Assembly (NCBI GenBank): GCA_944321725.1
Contig: CALUMI010000019.1
Location: 1 to 44,744 of the forward strand
DNA length: 44,744 nt
Source of the DNA: an uncultured Muribaculaceae bacterium
GTDB lineage: Bacteria; Bacteroidota; Bacteroidia; Bacteroidales; Muribaculaceae
Reading direction: 5' to 3'
The position numbers were made by a program, and so were the translations under genes. The first letter of the stretch is position 1. Each line of letters starts with the position of its first letter. This document shows, piece by piece, positions 19,163 through 27,429 of the stretch. The notes under the pieces are model-generated. The model ran no database searches, was not told where the DNA came from, and worked only from the letters and a program-made list of their open reading frames with translations.

Positions 19163-20548
19163 ATGGAAACAAAACAGTACAAAAACATATACTTTGTAGG
19201 AGCCGGAGGAATAGGAATGGCCGCCCTCGTAAGGTACTATCTTTCGAAAGGCCGTCGCGTGGCAGGATACGACCGTACCCCCACCCCGCTCACTGAAGAA
19301 CTGATAAAAGAAGGCGCGGAAATCGCTTATGACAGCTCCATTGACCTCATACCCGATTATTGCCGCGACAAAACTTCGACATTGGTCGTTTTCACACCCG
19401 CCGTACCTTCATCGCATCCCGGTCTGCGATATTTCCGTGAAAACGGGTTCGACGTGATGAAACGCGCCCAAGTGCTCGGACTTATCACTCACGACTCAAA
19501 AGGACTGTGTTTCTCAGGCACACACGGAAAAACCACCACATCAAGCATGACAGCCCACATATTGCACTGCTCCCCAATAGGATGCAACGCTTTTCTTGGT
19601 GGAATACTGCGAAACTACGACAGCAATTTCCTATTGAGCAAAACAAGTCCGTATTCCGTCATCGAAGCCGACGAGTTCGACCGCTCTTTTCATTGGCTCA
19701 ACCCCTACATAGCTGTCGTCACGGCAACAGACCCCGACCATCTCGACATCTACGGGACAGAAGAGGCCTATCTCGAAAGTTTCGCACATTTCACGGAACT
19801 GATACAACCCGGAGGCTCACTGATATGCCACACAGGCCTGAAATTCCACCCGCGTGTGCGCGAAGGAGTGAAAACATACCTCTACTCACGCGACGAGGGC
19901 GATTTCCATGCAGCCAACATACGTAAAGGCAACGGCGACATAATATTCGACTTTGTGAAGCCCGACGGCATAATAAAAGACATAAAGCTCGGTGTCCCGG
20001 TTGACATCAACATCGAGAACGCCGTAGCCTCAATGGCGGTATGCACACTGATAGGAACAGACGAGAACGTGATGAGAAACGCCATGACATCATTTCTCGG
20101 GGCAAAACGCCGCTTTGAGTTTTGGATGAAAGAGCCGGGAGAGCACGGACACATAGTAATCGACGACTACGCGCACCATCCCGACGAGCTGAAAGCGAGC
20201 ATCCGCTCCGTCAAAGATTTGTATCCCGGAAGAAAACTCACTGTGATTTTCCAGCCGCATCTCTACACACGCACCCGCGATTTTGCCCCACAATTCGCGG
20301 AGGCATTGTCTATGGCCGACGAAGTTATCCTGCTCGACATTTATCCGGCACGCGAGCAACCGATAGAAGGAGTCAGCTCAGAATTGATTTTTAAAGACAT
20401 AAAATGCGCAAACAAAGCCATTTGCAAAAAAGAGGACTTGATAGAAACAATAAAAAATTATAATTTTGACGTGCTTTTGACAGCGGGAGCCGGCGATATA
20501 TGCAATTATCTGCCGCAAATTTGTGAAACAATAAAAAAACAAAATTGA
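19163..20548 (+). CDS. murC: UDP-N-acetylmuramate--L-alanine ligase
   Basis: First Mur ligase, adding L-alanine to UDP-MurNAc in the cytoplasm. The N-terminal YFVGAGGIGMAALVRYY fingerprint, P-loop SGTHGKTTTSSM and the IEADEFDRSF and DPDHLDIYG motifs of the central domain are present. The C-terminal IDDYAHHPDELKA and FQPHLYTRTRDF are also seen. The 461 residues are normal. Its stop shares bases with the ftsQ start (TTGA). With murE, murD, mraY and murG in the same operon, only murF, murB and D-Ala ligase of the lipid II pathway are missing from the window. Confidence 0.96.
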   Translation: METKQYKNIYFVGAGGIGMAALVRYYLSKGRRVAGYDRTPTPLTEELIKEGAEIAYDSSIDLIPDYCRDKTSTLVVFTPAVPSSHPGLRYFRENGFDVMKRAQVLGLITHDSKGLCFSGTHGKTTTSSMTAHILHCSPIGCNAFLGGILRNYDSNFLLSKTSPYSVIEADEFDRSFHWLNPYIAVVTATDPDHLDIYGTEEAYLESFAHFTELIQPGGSLICHTGLKFHPRVREGVKTYLYSRDEGDFHAANIRKGNGDIIFDFVKPDGIIKDIKLGVPVDINIENAVASMAVCTLIGTDENVMRNAMTSFLGAKRRFEFWMKEPGEHGHIVIDDYAHHPDELKASIRSVKDLYPGRKLTVIFQPHLYTRTRDFAPQFAEALSMADEVILLDIYPAREQPIEGVSSELIFKDIKCANKAICKKEDLIETIKNYNFDVLLTAGAGDICNYLPQICETIKKQN

Positions 20549-21375
20549 AAAAAGTCGCTATATACATATCAATAATCCTTATAGCCGCATATATGACAGC
20601 GGCGTTTGTTTATACAGAAAAATTATCGGCCGGCGAAAAATGCCTCAAGGTAAGCATTTCTGTCGAACAGCGCGACTCTATCGACTTTGTAACTCCAAAA
20701 CTAATAGCAAACGAGCTTAACCTAATGAAATTGAATCCAATAGGAAAAGCCATCCGCTCAATCAGCACCGACAGCATAGAAAACGTGTTCAAACACAAAG
20801 AATACGTTGAAGACGCCCAATGCTACATTACAGGCTCAAACACCGTAAAAATCGACATCGAGCCAATTAAGCCCGTAATAAGGCTGTTCAAAGACGGAAA
20901 ATCGTATTACATGAACCGCGAGGGGAAACTGATAAATTCCGACACACGGTTTTTCATCGATTTACCCGTAGTAAGCGGTAATTTCACTGATAAATTCACA
21001 CCTGTCAGGTTATTGCCAATGATTGACTATATCGAACGCACCCCTACTCTCAAAAATCTTGTGTCGTGCATAGAAGTAAAGGATTCCAACAACGTGTTTA
21101 TCATACCGAATATAGCGGGACACGTCGTAAACATGGGTACCGCCGGAGGATATGAGTCGAAATTCGCAAAATTGTTGAGAATGTACCGGGAAGTGATGCC
21201 TGTCAAAGGATGGGACGCTTACGACACAATAAGCGTGAAATGGGATTATCAGATAGTAGCCACAAAACGCAAAGGAGGCTCGCGCCTCAACATTGCGGAA
21301 TATAATCCCGAAGAAGACGAATCCGCACCCGATATAGAAACAGTGACTACAGCCCCAACCAACAAAACAAACTAA
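20545..21375 (+). CDS. ftsQ: FtsQ/DivIB-like cell division protein
   Basis: Bitopic divisome protein of 276 residues: very short cytoplasmic N-terminus, one membrane helix (about 4-25), then a periplasmic region corresponding to POTRA and beta domains. Conservation is weak, so the call combines topology, size and position between murC and ftsA. The start is TTG at 20545, inside the overlap TTGA with the murC stop. The next in-frame ATG (YMTAA) would cut into the membrane helix. The acidic, threonine-rich tail has no recognisable motif. A 34-base gap follows before ftsA. Confidence 0.85.
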   Translation: MKKVAIYISIILIAAYMTAAFVYTEKLSAGEKCLKVSISVEQRDSIDFVTPKLIANELNLMKLNPIGKAIRSISTDSIENVFKHKEYVEDAQCYITGSNTVKIDIEPIKPVIRLFKDGKSYYMNREGKLINSDTRFFIDLPVVSGNFTDKFTPVRLLPMIDYIERTPTLKNLVSCIEVKDSNNVFIIPNIAGHVVNMGTAGGYESKFAKLLRMYREVMPVKGWDAYDTISVKWDYQIVATKRKGGSRLNIAEYNPEEDESAPDIETVTTAPTNKTN

Positions 21376-21409
21376 AAAACAAATAGAAAACAATATAAAA
21401 CAAGGGATT

Positions 21410-22717
21410 ATGGAAGAAAACAAGCGATACATAGTTGCCATTGAGATAGCAAGCTCAAAAATAACGGGAATAGCCGCCTTGTTGGACAAAAACAACGAGG
21501 CCGACGAAATCTGCCATTATGAAGAAAAAATCGACGGCCCGGTGATATATGGCGAAATAAAAAACGCAGACGCTGTCGCTTCAAAAGTAAGTTCCATATT
21601 ACAAAAAATAGAGAACAACAAAAACATAAGCCCCTACAAAATAAAGAGCGTATATGTAGGCATCAACGCCCGCTCCCTGCATAGCACGACTGTGACAATC
21701 GAGAAGGACATCAACGAAAATATCCCCATCGACGAAAAACTGATGTCGCAAATAGAAAACGAGTCGCGGGCAAAAATCAATTCGGAAACCGACAAAATAT
21801 TGATAGCCCGAAGAGGACTGTGCGAAATCGACGGAAAAGAGACAACAAACCCCACAGGCTCTCTCGGCTCGCACATATCTGTCACGACAACCATAATCAC
21901 TTGCCGGCAAAAAATATGCAAATACATAGAAATGGTATTCGAGCGTCTGAAAGTCAATGTAATCGGATACATACCCACACAGTTGGCATTAGCCAAGCTG
22001 CCTGACAACATAGTCCTCACATCCGAAGGACGGCAGTTAGGCTGCATGCTGGTGGATTTCGGCTCCGACACCACCGCCGTATCCATCTATAAAAACGACC
22101 GCCTGCTGTATCTAAACACCATACCAATGGGCTCGCGAAACATTACCCGCGACCTCATGACACTCAACATACTTCCCGAAAACGCGGAAAAAATAAAATA
22201 CACATACGGCATAATGAAAACTGAAAATGTCGTGAAAACAGAAATAGTGCCGGGAGTAAGCTCAACAGATGTGGTGAACTACATCAACGCGCGCGCCGGA
22301 GAGATTATAGAAAACATACGCAACCAAATGACCATAGCCGGAATAAAACCGGAAGAACTGCCCGGAGGCATAAGAATAATAGGGCAGGGAGCAAAATTGA
22401 AGGGATTCAACGAAATGCTCGAGCATAATTCAAAAATGACCGTACACAAAGGAGGATGGAGCAACAAAGACGACTATAACGACAGAATAGCCTCATTGGC
22501 AATTTTAGATACGGCTTCTAACCTCATCAAAAACGGAGAGTCGTGCATGTATATGCCTTTAACAAACACACCTGAGCCGCCGACTGTCGAACAGCACCCG
22601 GCGGCAGACACATCCGGCGAGCCAAAGAAAAAAGGATTTTTCGGAAGACTGAAAGACAGCATATCCAAAGGCATAGGGACAGCCATTGGAGAAGATGACG
22701 ACGAAGACTACAAATAA
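21410..22717 (+). CDS. ftsA: Cell division protein FtsA
   Basis: Actin-like ATPase that tethers FtsZ filaments to the inner membrane and signals to the divisome. The ATPase-fold phosphate 1 region (YIVAIEIASSKITG) is at the N-terminus, the phosphate 2 segment (MLVDFGSDTTAVSIY) is in the middle and an adenosine-type glycine motif (GGIRIIGQGAKLKGF) is towards the end. A charged linker with two prolines (TPEPPTVEQ) leads to an amphipathic C-terminal helix, KKKGFFGRLKDSISKGIG, expected to bind membrane. The very end is acidic (GEDDDEDYK). It sits 34 bases after ftsQ and 64 before ftsZ. Confidence 0.96.
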   Translation: MEENKRYIVAIEIASSKITGIAALLDKNNEADEICHYEEKIDGPVIYGEIKNADAVASKVSSILQKIENNKNISPYKIKSVYVGINARSLHSTTVTIEKDINENIPIDEKLMSQIENESRAKINSETDKILIARRGLCEIDGKETTNPTGSLGSHISVTTTIITCRQKICKYIEMVFERLKVNVIGYIPTQLALAKLPDNIVLTSEGRQLGCMLVDFGSDTTAVSIYKNDRLLYLNTIPMGSRNITRDLMTLNILPENAEKIKYTYGIMKTENVVKTEIVPGVSSTDVVNYINARAGEIIENIRNQMTIAGIKPEELPGGIRIIGQGAKLKGFNEMLEHNSKMTVHKGGWSNKDDYNDRIASLAILDTASNLIKNGESCMYMPLTNTPEPPTVEQHPAADTSGEPKKKGFFGRLKDSISKGIGTAIGEDDDEDYK

Positions 22718-22751
22718 TGCTCTTTAAATTAAGACTTTGAGGAAATATAAC

Positions 22752-22759
22752 TAATTTTG
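22752..22759 (+). promoter_or_regulatory. Internal promoter upstream of ftsZ
   Basis: TAATTTTG is an exact TAnnTTTG -7 element in the 64-bp ftsA-ftsZ gap, 22 bases before the ATG. A TTG occurs 12 bases upstream, too close for a classical -33 element. It would let ftsZ be expressed above the level of the long operon. Confidence 0.45.
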
Positions 22760-22781
22760 CAAAACTAAAACGTTTTAGAAA

Positions 22782-24146
22782 ATGAGTTACGAAGGTTACG
22801 ACATATCCAACATGAACGATGTGTTTCCCGCAGAGAAAGAAATACCAAAAGATACCGGTTTTTCAAAAAACGGGAAAAACATCATCAAAGTCATAGGAGT
22901 TGGCGGCGGTGGCGGAAATGCCATAGAAAACATGTACAGGCAAGGCATTTCGGGCGTATCGTTTGTTGCAATAAACACCGACCGGCAGGCTCTCAACAGC
23001 CTCAATATCCCCGACAAACTGCAACTCGGGCCGGGACTCGGAGCAGGAGGACGTCCCGAAAAAGGAAAAATGTATGCCGAGGATACCGCCGAAGAAATCG
23101 CTAAACTTTTCGACGACGAAACAGAAATGGTGTTCATAACTGCCGGGATGGGCGGTGGAACAGGCACGGGAGCAAGCCCCGTAGTGGCGCGCATAGCCCG
23201 CGAAAAAGGCGTGCTCACGATAGGCATCGTGACGATACCATTCATGTTCGAAGGAGAGAAAAAAATACTTCAGGCTCTCGACGGAGCCGACGAAATGGGC
23301 AAATATGTCGACGCGATGCTCATCATCAACAACGAGCGGCTCACGGAAATCTATCCCGACTTGTCGCTGGACAACGCTTTCGACAAAGCCGACGACACAT
23401 TGACAATGGCAGCGCGAAGCATCTCCGAAATGATAAACGTGAACGGAAGAATCAACATTGACTTCGAAGATGTGAAAACCACATTGAAAGACGGACACAC
23501 AGCCATTATCAGCAGCGGGTACGGAGAAGGGGAGAACCGTGTCACAAAAGCCATACACGAGGCTCTCAACTCTCCTTTGCTAAAGAACAGCGACATAAAG
23601 ACCTCAAAGCGTTTTCTGTTCAACATCTACTATTCGAACACAAATCCGGAAAACACCATACAAATGGGCGAAATGAAAGAAATAAACCTTTTCATGGCAA
23701 ATTTCGCCAAGGATGTTGACGTGATATGGGGCAGAACAGTAGACAACACTTTGGGCAACAAAGTGAAAATAACAATTCTTGCAGCAGGATTTGAAACTTC
23801 AGCCAACATAAAGGCTCCAGCCCCAAATCCCGGAACAAAAACTGTCAGCAAAAAGAAACAGGAAAACAATGAGGACCCTTCCGACCGCATAGCCACTGTC
23901 TACGGAAATGACATTGTGGATACGCAAAAGGGCATCATAGCAAAACTGAATTACATAGTTCTTGACAAAGACCAACTCGACAACGATACCCTAATCAACT
24001 TCATAGAGAAGCATCCCACTTTCAAACGCGGCAACGACATGCAGCTGCGAAAAGAATGGGAGCAGCTTGTATCGGCCGACACGCAAAAAGAACAGGAAAT
24101 AAAGCATACTGCTGAAAACAGAAACAAAAATATAATAGAATTTTAA
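22782..24146 (+). CDS. ftsZ: Cell division GTPase FtsZ
   Basis: Tubulin-like GTPase that forms the Z ring. The N-terminal GVGGGGGNAIENM loop is at 39-51, the tubulin signature GGGTGTGAS at 124-132 and a T7-loop region INIDFEDVKTTL. After the globular core (about 340 residues) there is a charged linker starting near PAPNPGTKTVSKKK. The 454-residue protein ends in a charged tail (ENRNKNIIEF) that I cannot align with confidence to the E. coli FtsA-binding peptide. It has its own promoter and is followed by yqeY after 12 bases. Confidence 0.97.
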   Translation: MSYEGYDISNMNDVFPAEKEIPKDTGFSKNGKNIIKVIGVGGGGGNAIENMYRQGISGVSFVAINTDRQALNSLNIPDKLQLGPGLGAGGRPEKGKMYAEDTAEEIAKLFDDETEMVFITAGMGGGTGTGASPVVARIAREKGVLTIGIVTIPFMFEGEKKILQALDGADEMGKYVDAMLIINNERLTEIYPDLSLDNAFDKADDTLTMAARSISEMINVNGRINIDFEDVKTTLKDGHTAIISSGYGEGENRVTKAIHEALNSPLLKNSDIKTSKRFLFNIYYSNTNPENTIQMGEMKEINLFMANFAKDVDVIWGRTVDNTLGNKVKITILAAGFETSANIKAPAPNPGTKTVSKKKQENNEDPSDRIATVYGNDIVDTQKGIIAKLNYIVLDKDQLDNDTLINFIEKHPTFKRGNDMQLRKEWEQLVSADTQKEQEIKHTAENRNKNIIEF

Positions 24147-24158
24147 AATACAATCATT

Positions 24159-24608
24159 ATGAGTTTGTTTGACAAGATAAGCGGCGACATAAAAACTGCC
24201 ATGCTCGCGCGCGATAAAGTCCGCCTTGAGGCTTTGCGCGGAATTAAAAAAGAATTTTTGGAGGCAAAAACAGCAAAAGGCAGCGACGGAGAACTCACTG
24301 ACGACACCGCAATGAAAATATTGGTGAAAATGGTGAAACAGCGTAAGGAAAGCGCGGCAATCTACAACGAGCAAAATCGTCCGGAGCTTGCACAGGAAGA
24401 ACTTGCGCAAGCATCCGTAATAGAGGAATATCTCCCTAAACAAATGACAGAAGAAGAGCTTACAGACGCTCTGAAATCAATAATAGAGAAGGTAGGCGCC
24501 ACTTCCGCAAAAGACATGGGAAAAGTGATGGGTGTGGCCACCAAAGAACTTGCCGGAAAAGCAGAAGGCAAGGCTATTTCAGCAAAAGTACGTGAACTGC
24601 TTGCTTAA
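24159..24608 (+). CDS. yqeY: GatB/YqeY domain-containing protein
   Basis: Stand-alone YqeY protein, 149 residues. It corresponds to the helical tail domain of the GatB amidotransferase subunit that contacts tRNA. Family features are the N-terminal LFDKISGDIKTAMLARDKVRLEALRGIKKE, the YLPKQMTEEEL middle and the GxVMGVATKELAGKAEG C-terminus. Function of the free-standing form is not established. It lies between ftsZ and serS with gaps of 12 and 18 bases, so it is probably co-transcribed. Confidence 0.93.
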   Translation: MSLFDKISGDIKTAMLARDKVRLEALRGIKKEFLEAKTAKGSDGELTDDTAMKILVKMVKQRKESAAIYNEQNRPELAQEELAQASVIEEYLPKQMTEEELTDALKSIIEKVGATSAKDMGKVMGVATKELAGKAEGKAISAKVRELLA

Positions 24609-24626
24609 ACATAAAAATCAAATACA

Positions 24627-25898
24627 ATGCTTACATTAGCTGCCATAAAAGAAAATCCACAGGAGATAATCAACCGTCTTAAAGTAAAACATTTCGACGG
24701 TGAAGCTCTCATCAACCAAATACTTGAATTGGACAAAACGCGCCGAAATGCCCAAACTCAATTCGACCGCAACGGCGCGGAACTGAAAAAATACGCGGCG
24801 CAAATAGGTTCGTTGATGAAAGAAGGTAAAAAAAACGAGGCCGAAAAAGTAAAAACTACAGTGGCTGAGTTGAAAGAAGCCAATAAAAAAATAGAAGAAG
24901 AACTCGATGCTGCTGCCGCAAAAATCACAGAAATTCTTCTAAACATACCCAATACACCATGCGCAATGGTTCCGGAAGGCACAAGCGCGGAAGACAACGT
25001 CGTGGAAAAAACAGGAGGCAAAATGCCCGACCTTCCGGAAGACGCGCTACCGCATTGGGAACTTGCAAAAAAATACAATCTAATCGATTTCGAACTCGGT
25101 GTAAAAATAACAGGAGCCGGATTTCCTGTTTACTTCGGAAAAGGTGCAAAATTGCAGCGAGCGTTGATACAATTTTTCCTTGACGAGGCATCAAAAGCCG
25201 GATATTTGGAAACACAACCTCCATACGTGGTAAATGAGGCATCAGGAATAGGTACAGGGCAATTACCCGACAAAGAAGGCCAAATGTATCATTGCAACCT
25301 CGACAATCTTTATCTCATACCAACAGCGGAAGTACCAGTGACAAACATCTACCGCGACATTATTTTCGAAGAAAAAGACCTTCCAAAGAAAAACTGCGCG
25401 TACTCAGCATGTTTCCGCCGCGAGGCCGGTTCCTACGGGAAAGATGTGCGCGGGCTCAACCGTCTGCACCAATTCGACAAAGTGGAGATAGTGCGCATAG
25501 AAAAGCCTGAAAATTCATACGCTGCATTGGAAGAAATGAAAAATCACGTGCAAGGACTGCTTGAAAAACTTGAATTGCCATGGCACATACTAAGACTGTG
25601 CGGAGGCGACATGAGTTTCACATCTGCCATAACATTTGATTTTGAAGTATTTTCAGCAGCACAGAAACGGTGGTTGGAAGTAAGTTCTGTATCAAATTTC
25701 GAAAGCTATCAAGCTAACCGCCTGCATTGCCGCTATCGCGACGCAAACAAAAAAATGACACTTTGCCACACTCTCAACGGATCGGCACTCGCCCTTCCAA
25801 GAATAATGGCGGCACTGCTTGAAAACAATCAAACACCTGATGGCATACTCATCCCTAAGGCATTAGTTCCTTATACAGGATTCTCAATAATAGACTAA
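24627..25898 (+). CDS. serS: Serine--tRNA ligase
   Basis: Class II aminoacyl-tRNA synthetase charging tRNA-Ser. The N-terminal antiparallel coiled-coil arm (about 30-105, rich in Lys, Glu and Ala) reaches the tRNA long variable arm. The catalytic domain has the TAEVPVTN substrate segment, motif 2 FRREAGSYGKDVRGLNRLHQF and motif 3 ALALPRIMAALLENNQ. The 423 residues are normal length. It ends the plus-strand block, and a strong hairpin follows 26 bases after the stop. Confidence 0.97.
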   Translation: MLTLAAIKENPQEIINRLKVKHFDGEALINQILELDKTRRNAQTQFDRNGAELKKYAAQIGSLMKEGKKNEAEKVKTTVAELKEANKKIEEELDAAAAKITEILLNIPNTPCAMVPEGTSAEDNVVEKTGGKMPDLPEDALPHWELAKKYNLIDFELGVKITGAGFPVYFGKGAKLQRALIQFFLDEASKAGYLETQPPYVVNEASGIGTGQLPDKEGQMYHCNLDNLYLIPTAEVPVTNIYRDIIFEEKDLPKKNCAYSACFRREAGSYGKDVRGLNRLHQFDKVEIVRIEKPENSYAALEEMKNHVQGLLEKLELPWHILRLCGGDMSFTSAITFDFEVFSAAQKRWLEVSSVSNFESYQANRLHCRYRDANKKMTLCHTLNGSALALPRIMAALLENNQTPDGILIPKALVPYTGFSIID

Positions 25899-25924
25899 AA
25901 ATCATACTTGTCTTCTATCTTAAA

Positions 25925-25968
25925 ACAACACCGAAATGCGGATACTCACATTTCGGTGTTGTCATTTC
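25925..25968. terminator. Bidirectional terminator between serS and the rhodanese gene
   Basis: Perfect 14-bp stem: ACAACACCGAAATG at 25925-25938 with its complement at 25949-25962, loop of ten bases. The plus side is followed by weakly T-rich sequence. On the minus strand it is followed by TTTTAAG, so it can serve both converging transcripts. Confidence 0.85.
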
Positions 25969-25984
25969 TATAGGTGATGTCCAA

Positions 25985-26365
25985 TCACAACACCGTAGAA
26001 GTTTTCTTCCATTCCAATATGCCTCCATCAAGGTCATAAGCCTCATAGCCCGCCTTTCTTAATAAATCAACTGCTTTTTTGCTCCGTCTTCCGCTGCGGC
26101 AATACACAGCTACTTTTTTGTTTTTGTCCAACAAAGAATCCGCTTTCTCTATAAAACCGGATTTCTGCACATCTATATTTAAAGCTCCTCCTATTCTGTT
26201 TTCCTCGAATTCATCGTAAGTTCTCACATCAACCAATTGGGCTCCGTCTTCAATCAATACTCTAAAGTTATCAACATCAATAGTAAAATTATTAATATTT
26301 GATTTACAAGAATTTACACACATTATCAACATTATAATCAACAAGTTTCTCAACATTCTTTCCAT
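25985..26365 (-). CDS. Rhodanese-like domain lipoprotein
   Basis: Single-domain rhodanese, probably a periplasmic sulfurtransferase attached to membrane by lipid. Starting at ATG 26365 (MERMLRN) gives 126 residues with a hydrophobic signal and a lipobox ending VNSC. A start at 26356 is equally possible. The frame is open to 26386, but those extra residues spoil the signal peptide. Domain features are LVDVRTYDEFEENRIGGALNID and the active-site loop CRSGRR with the persulfide-forming cysteine, then LDGGILEWK. One copy of the origin-region palindrome (26391-26411) lies just upstream of the start. Physiological sulfur acceptor unknown. Confidence 0.85.
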   Translation of the reverse strand: MERMLRNLLIIMLIMCVNSCKSNINNFTIDVDNFRVLIEDGAQLVDVRTYDEFEENRIGGALNIDVQKSGFIEKADSLLDKNKKVAVYCRSGRRSKKAVDLLRKAGYEAYDLDGGILEWKKTSTVL

Positions 26366-26390
26366 AATACTCCATATATTCCACAATAAA

Positions 26391-26411
26391 TTATAAACAC
26401 AATGTTAATAA
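26391..26411. repeat. 9-3-9 palindrome, copy 1
   Basis: TTATAAACA, spacer CAA, then TGTTAATAA. The halves are complementary except at the variable fifth position. It sits 26 bases upstream of the rhodanese start codon. A lone half-site TTATCAACA lies at 26323-26331, inside the signal-peptide part of the rhodanese gene. An inverted half-site TGTTCATAA lies at 26455-26463, at the 3' end of the trmH gene. Confidence 0.7.
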
Positions 26412-26449
26412 AATTACAATATACTTATTATAAATAACTTACATATTAA

Positions 26450-26986
26450 TTACTTGTTCATAACATATAAATTATTAAAGAAATTCCATATAACTATACC
26501 TGCTGTTATCGACACATTGAGGGAATGTTTCGTGCCATATTGCGGCAGTTCTATACAATAATCAGAAATATCAACTATATCCTGTTTCACTCCTTTCACC
26601 TCATTTCCGAATACCACAGCATATTTACTATTCCTGTCAATACAGAAATTACGGATGTCGACGCTGCCGTTGACCTGTTCTATACAACAAATTTTATATT
26701 CCTTTTTAAGCTCATCGACAAGATGCCTTATATCTTGCCTGTACTCCCACTCAACAGAGTTCTCGGCACCCAATGCCGTCTTATGTATGTCAGGATTGGG
26801 AGGAAACGCCGTTATTCCGCACAAATAAATTTTTTCAACAAGAAAAGCGTCAGAAGTGCGGAAAATAGAACCTATATTGTTCAAACTCCTGATATCGTCA
26901 AGAACAATAACAAGAGGTATTTTTTTTGCAGAATGATATTCTTCAATATCTAATCTGTTGAGTTCCAACATTGTTTTCTTTTTCAT
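26450..26986 (-). CDS. TrmH-family (SpoU) RNA 2'-O-methyltransferase
   Basis: SPOUT-fold methyltransferase acting on tRNA or rRNA. The three knot motifs are visible: NIGSIFRTSDAF (motif 1), VFGNEVKGV (motif 2) and LPQYGTKHSLNVSITAG (motif 3). Starting at ATG 26986 (MKKKTMLELNRL) gives 178 residues. The frame is open to 27016, but the extra ten residues are not family-like. Which RNA position it modifies cannot be told from sequence. It is divergent from nadA across the skew-switch region and probably uses the minus-strand promoter at 27073-27080. Confidence 0.9.
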   Translation of the reverse strand: MKKKTMLELNRLDIEEYHSAKKIPLVIVLDDIRSLNNIGSIFRTSDAFLVEKIYLCGITAFPPNPDIHKTALGAENSVEWEYRQDIRHLVDELKKEYKICCIEQVNGSVDIRNFCIDRNSKYAVVFGNEVKGVKQDIVDISDYCIELPQYGTKHSLNVSITAGIVIWNFFNNLYVMNK

Positions 26987-27023
26987 ACAAATATTTTTAT
27001 CGTTATAAAACATCACATACGAA

Positions 27024-27044
27024 ATATCAACATAATGTTAATAA
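27024..27044. repeat. 9-3-9 palindrome, copy 2
   Basis: ATATCAACA, spacer TAA, then TGTTAATAA. One mismatch to the consensus half-site TTATNAACA in the left arm. It lies between the trmH start and the minus-strand -7 element at 27073-27080, that is, in the likely trmH leader. The right half continues as GTTG, as in copy 3. Confidence 0.65.
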
Positions 27045-27072
27045 GTTGATGATTCATTATTAATAATGACAA

Positions 27073-27080
27073 CAAAGTTA
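27073..27080 (-). promoter_or_regulatory. Promoter -7 element for trmH and rhodanese genes
   Basis: TAACTTTG on the minus strand is an exact consensus match 87 bases before the preferred trmH start. No TTG is visible at the -33 spacing. Confidence 0.45.
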
Positions 27081-27220
27081 ATAACAACATTAGTTGCACA
27101 TTAAAACACAACTACTTATATATGATAATCCAAAAATACAAAAAAAGTTGACAAAAAGTAATTACATACTAATAAATAGCGTTTTCAACAAAAATTTATA
27201 GAAGCAAAACATAAAATTAC

Positions 27221-27228
27221 TAACTTTG
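27221..27228 (+). promoter_or_regulatory. Promoter -7 element for nadA
   Basis: TAACTTTG is an exact consensus match. Transcription would start near 27234, giving a leader of about 195 bases before nadA and placing palindrome copy 3 at the start site. The -33 region lacks a clear TTG. Confidence 0.5.
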
Positions 27229-27233
27229 CCACA

Positions 27234-27254
27234 TTATTAACAGCATGTTTATAA
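27234..27254. repeat. 9-3-9 palindrome, copy 3
   Basis: TTATTAACA, spacer GCA, then TGTTTATAA. It begins six bases after the nadA -7 element, the position of a classical repressor operator, and exactly 210 bases after copy 2. Related single half-sites nearby are TTTTCAACA (27182-27190), TGTTGAAAA (27289-27297) and TTATCGACA (27367-27375). Confidence 0.7.
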
Positions 27255-27429
27255 GTTGGCTACATCATTAATTATCAAATGAATTTGATGTTGAAAAACT
27301 TTAAATAATGAGATGTTATTACACAATAAACTAATATGCAACAAAAGCATGTAAAAGTTATTGCAATTATCGACAGGCTATAAACAGCATTATAAAACTC
27401 TTTTTTAAAAAAGAAAAAAATTATAAATA

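Larger units (their letters stand above)
26300..27429. other. Candidate chromosomal replication origin region (strand-skew switch)
   Basis: Left of this region the plus strand has C over G even in minus-strand genes (hand counts per 60 bases: 26041-26100 C21/G9; 26581-26640 C20/G4; 19681-19740 C24/G10). Right of it the plus strand has G over C (28141-28200 G15/C7; 33661-33720 G21/C6), also inside the minus-strand comM gene (37081-37140 G19/C13). A negative-to-positive change along the plus strand marks an origin. The 443-bp gene-free gap 26987-27429 is very AT-rich, ends with an A/T-only run at about 27402-27430 usable as an unwinding element, and carries repeated TTATNAACA motifs. No dnaA is in the window, so this remains inference. 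Confidence 0.6.

Noticed and set aside
25925..25968. Hairpin as a transposon end or small RNA
   Set aside because: Its position between converging genes and its stem-loop form fit a bidirectional terminator.
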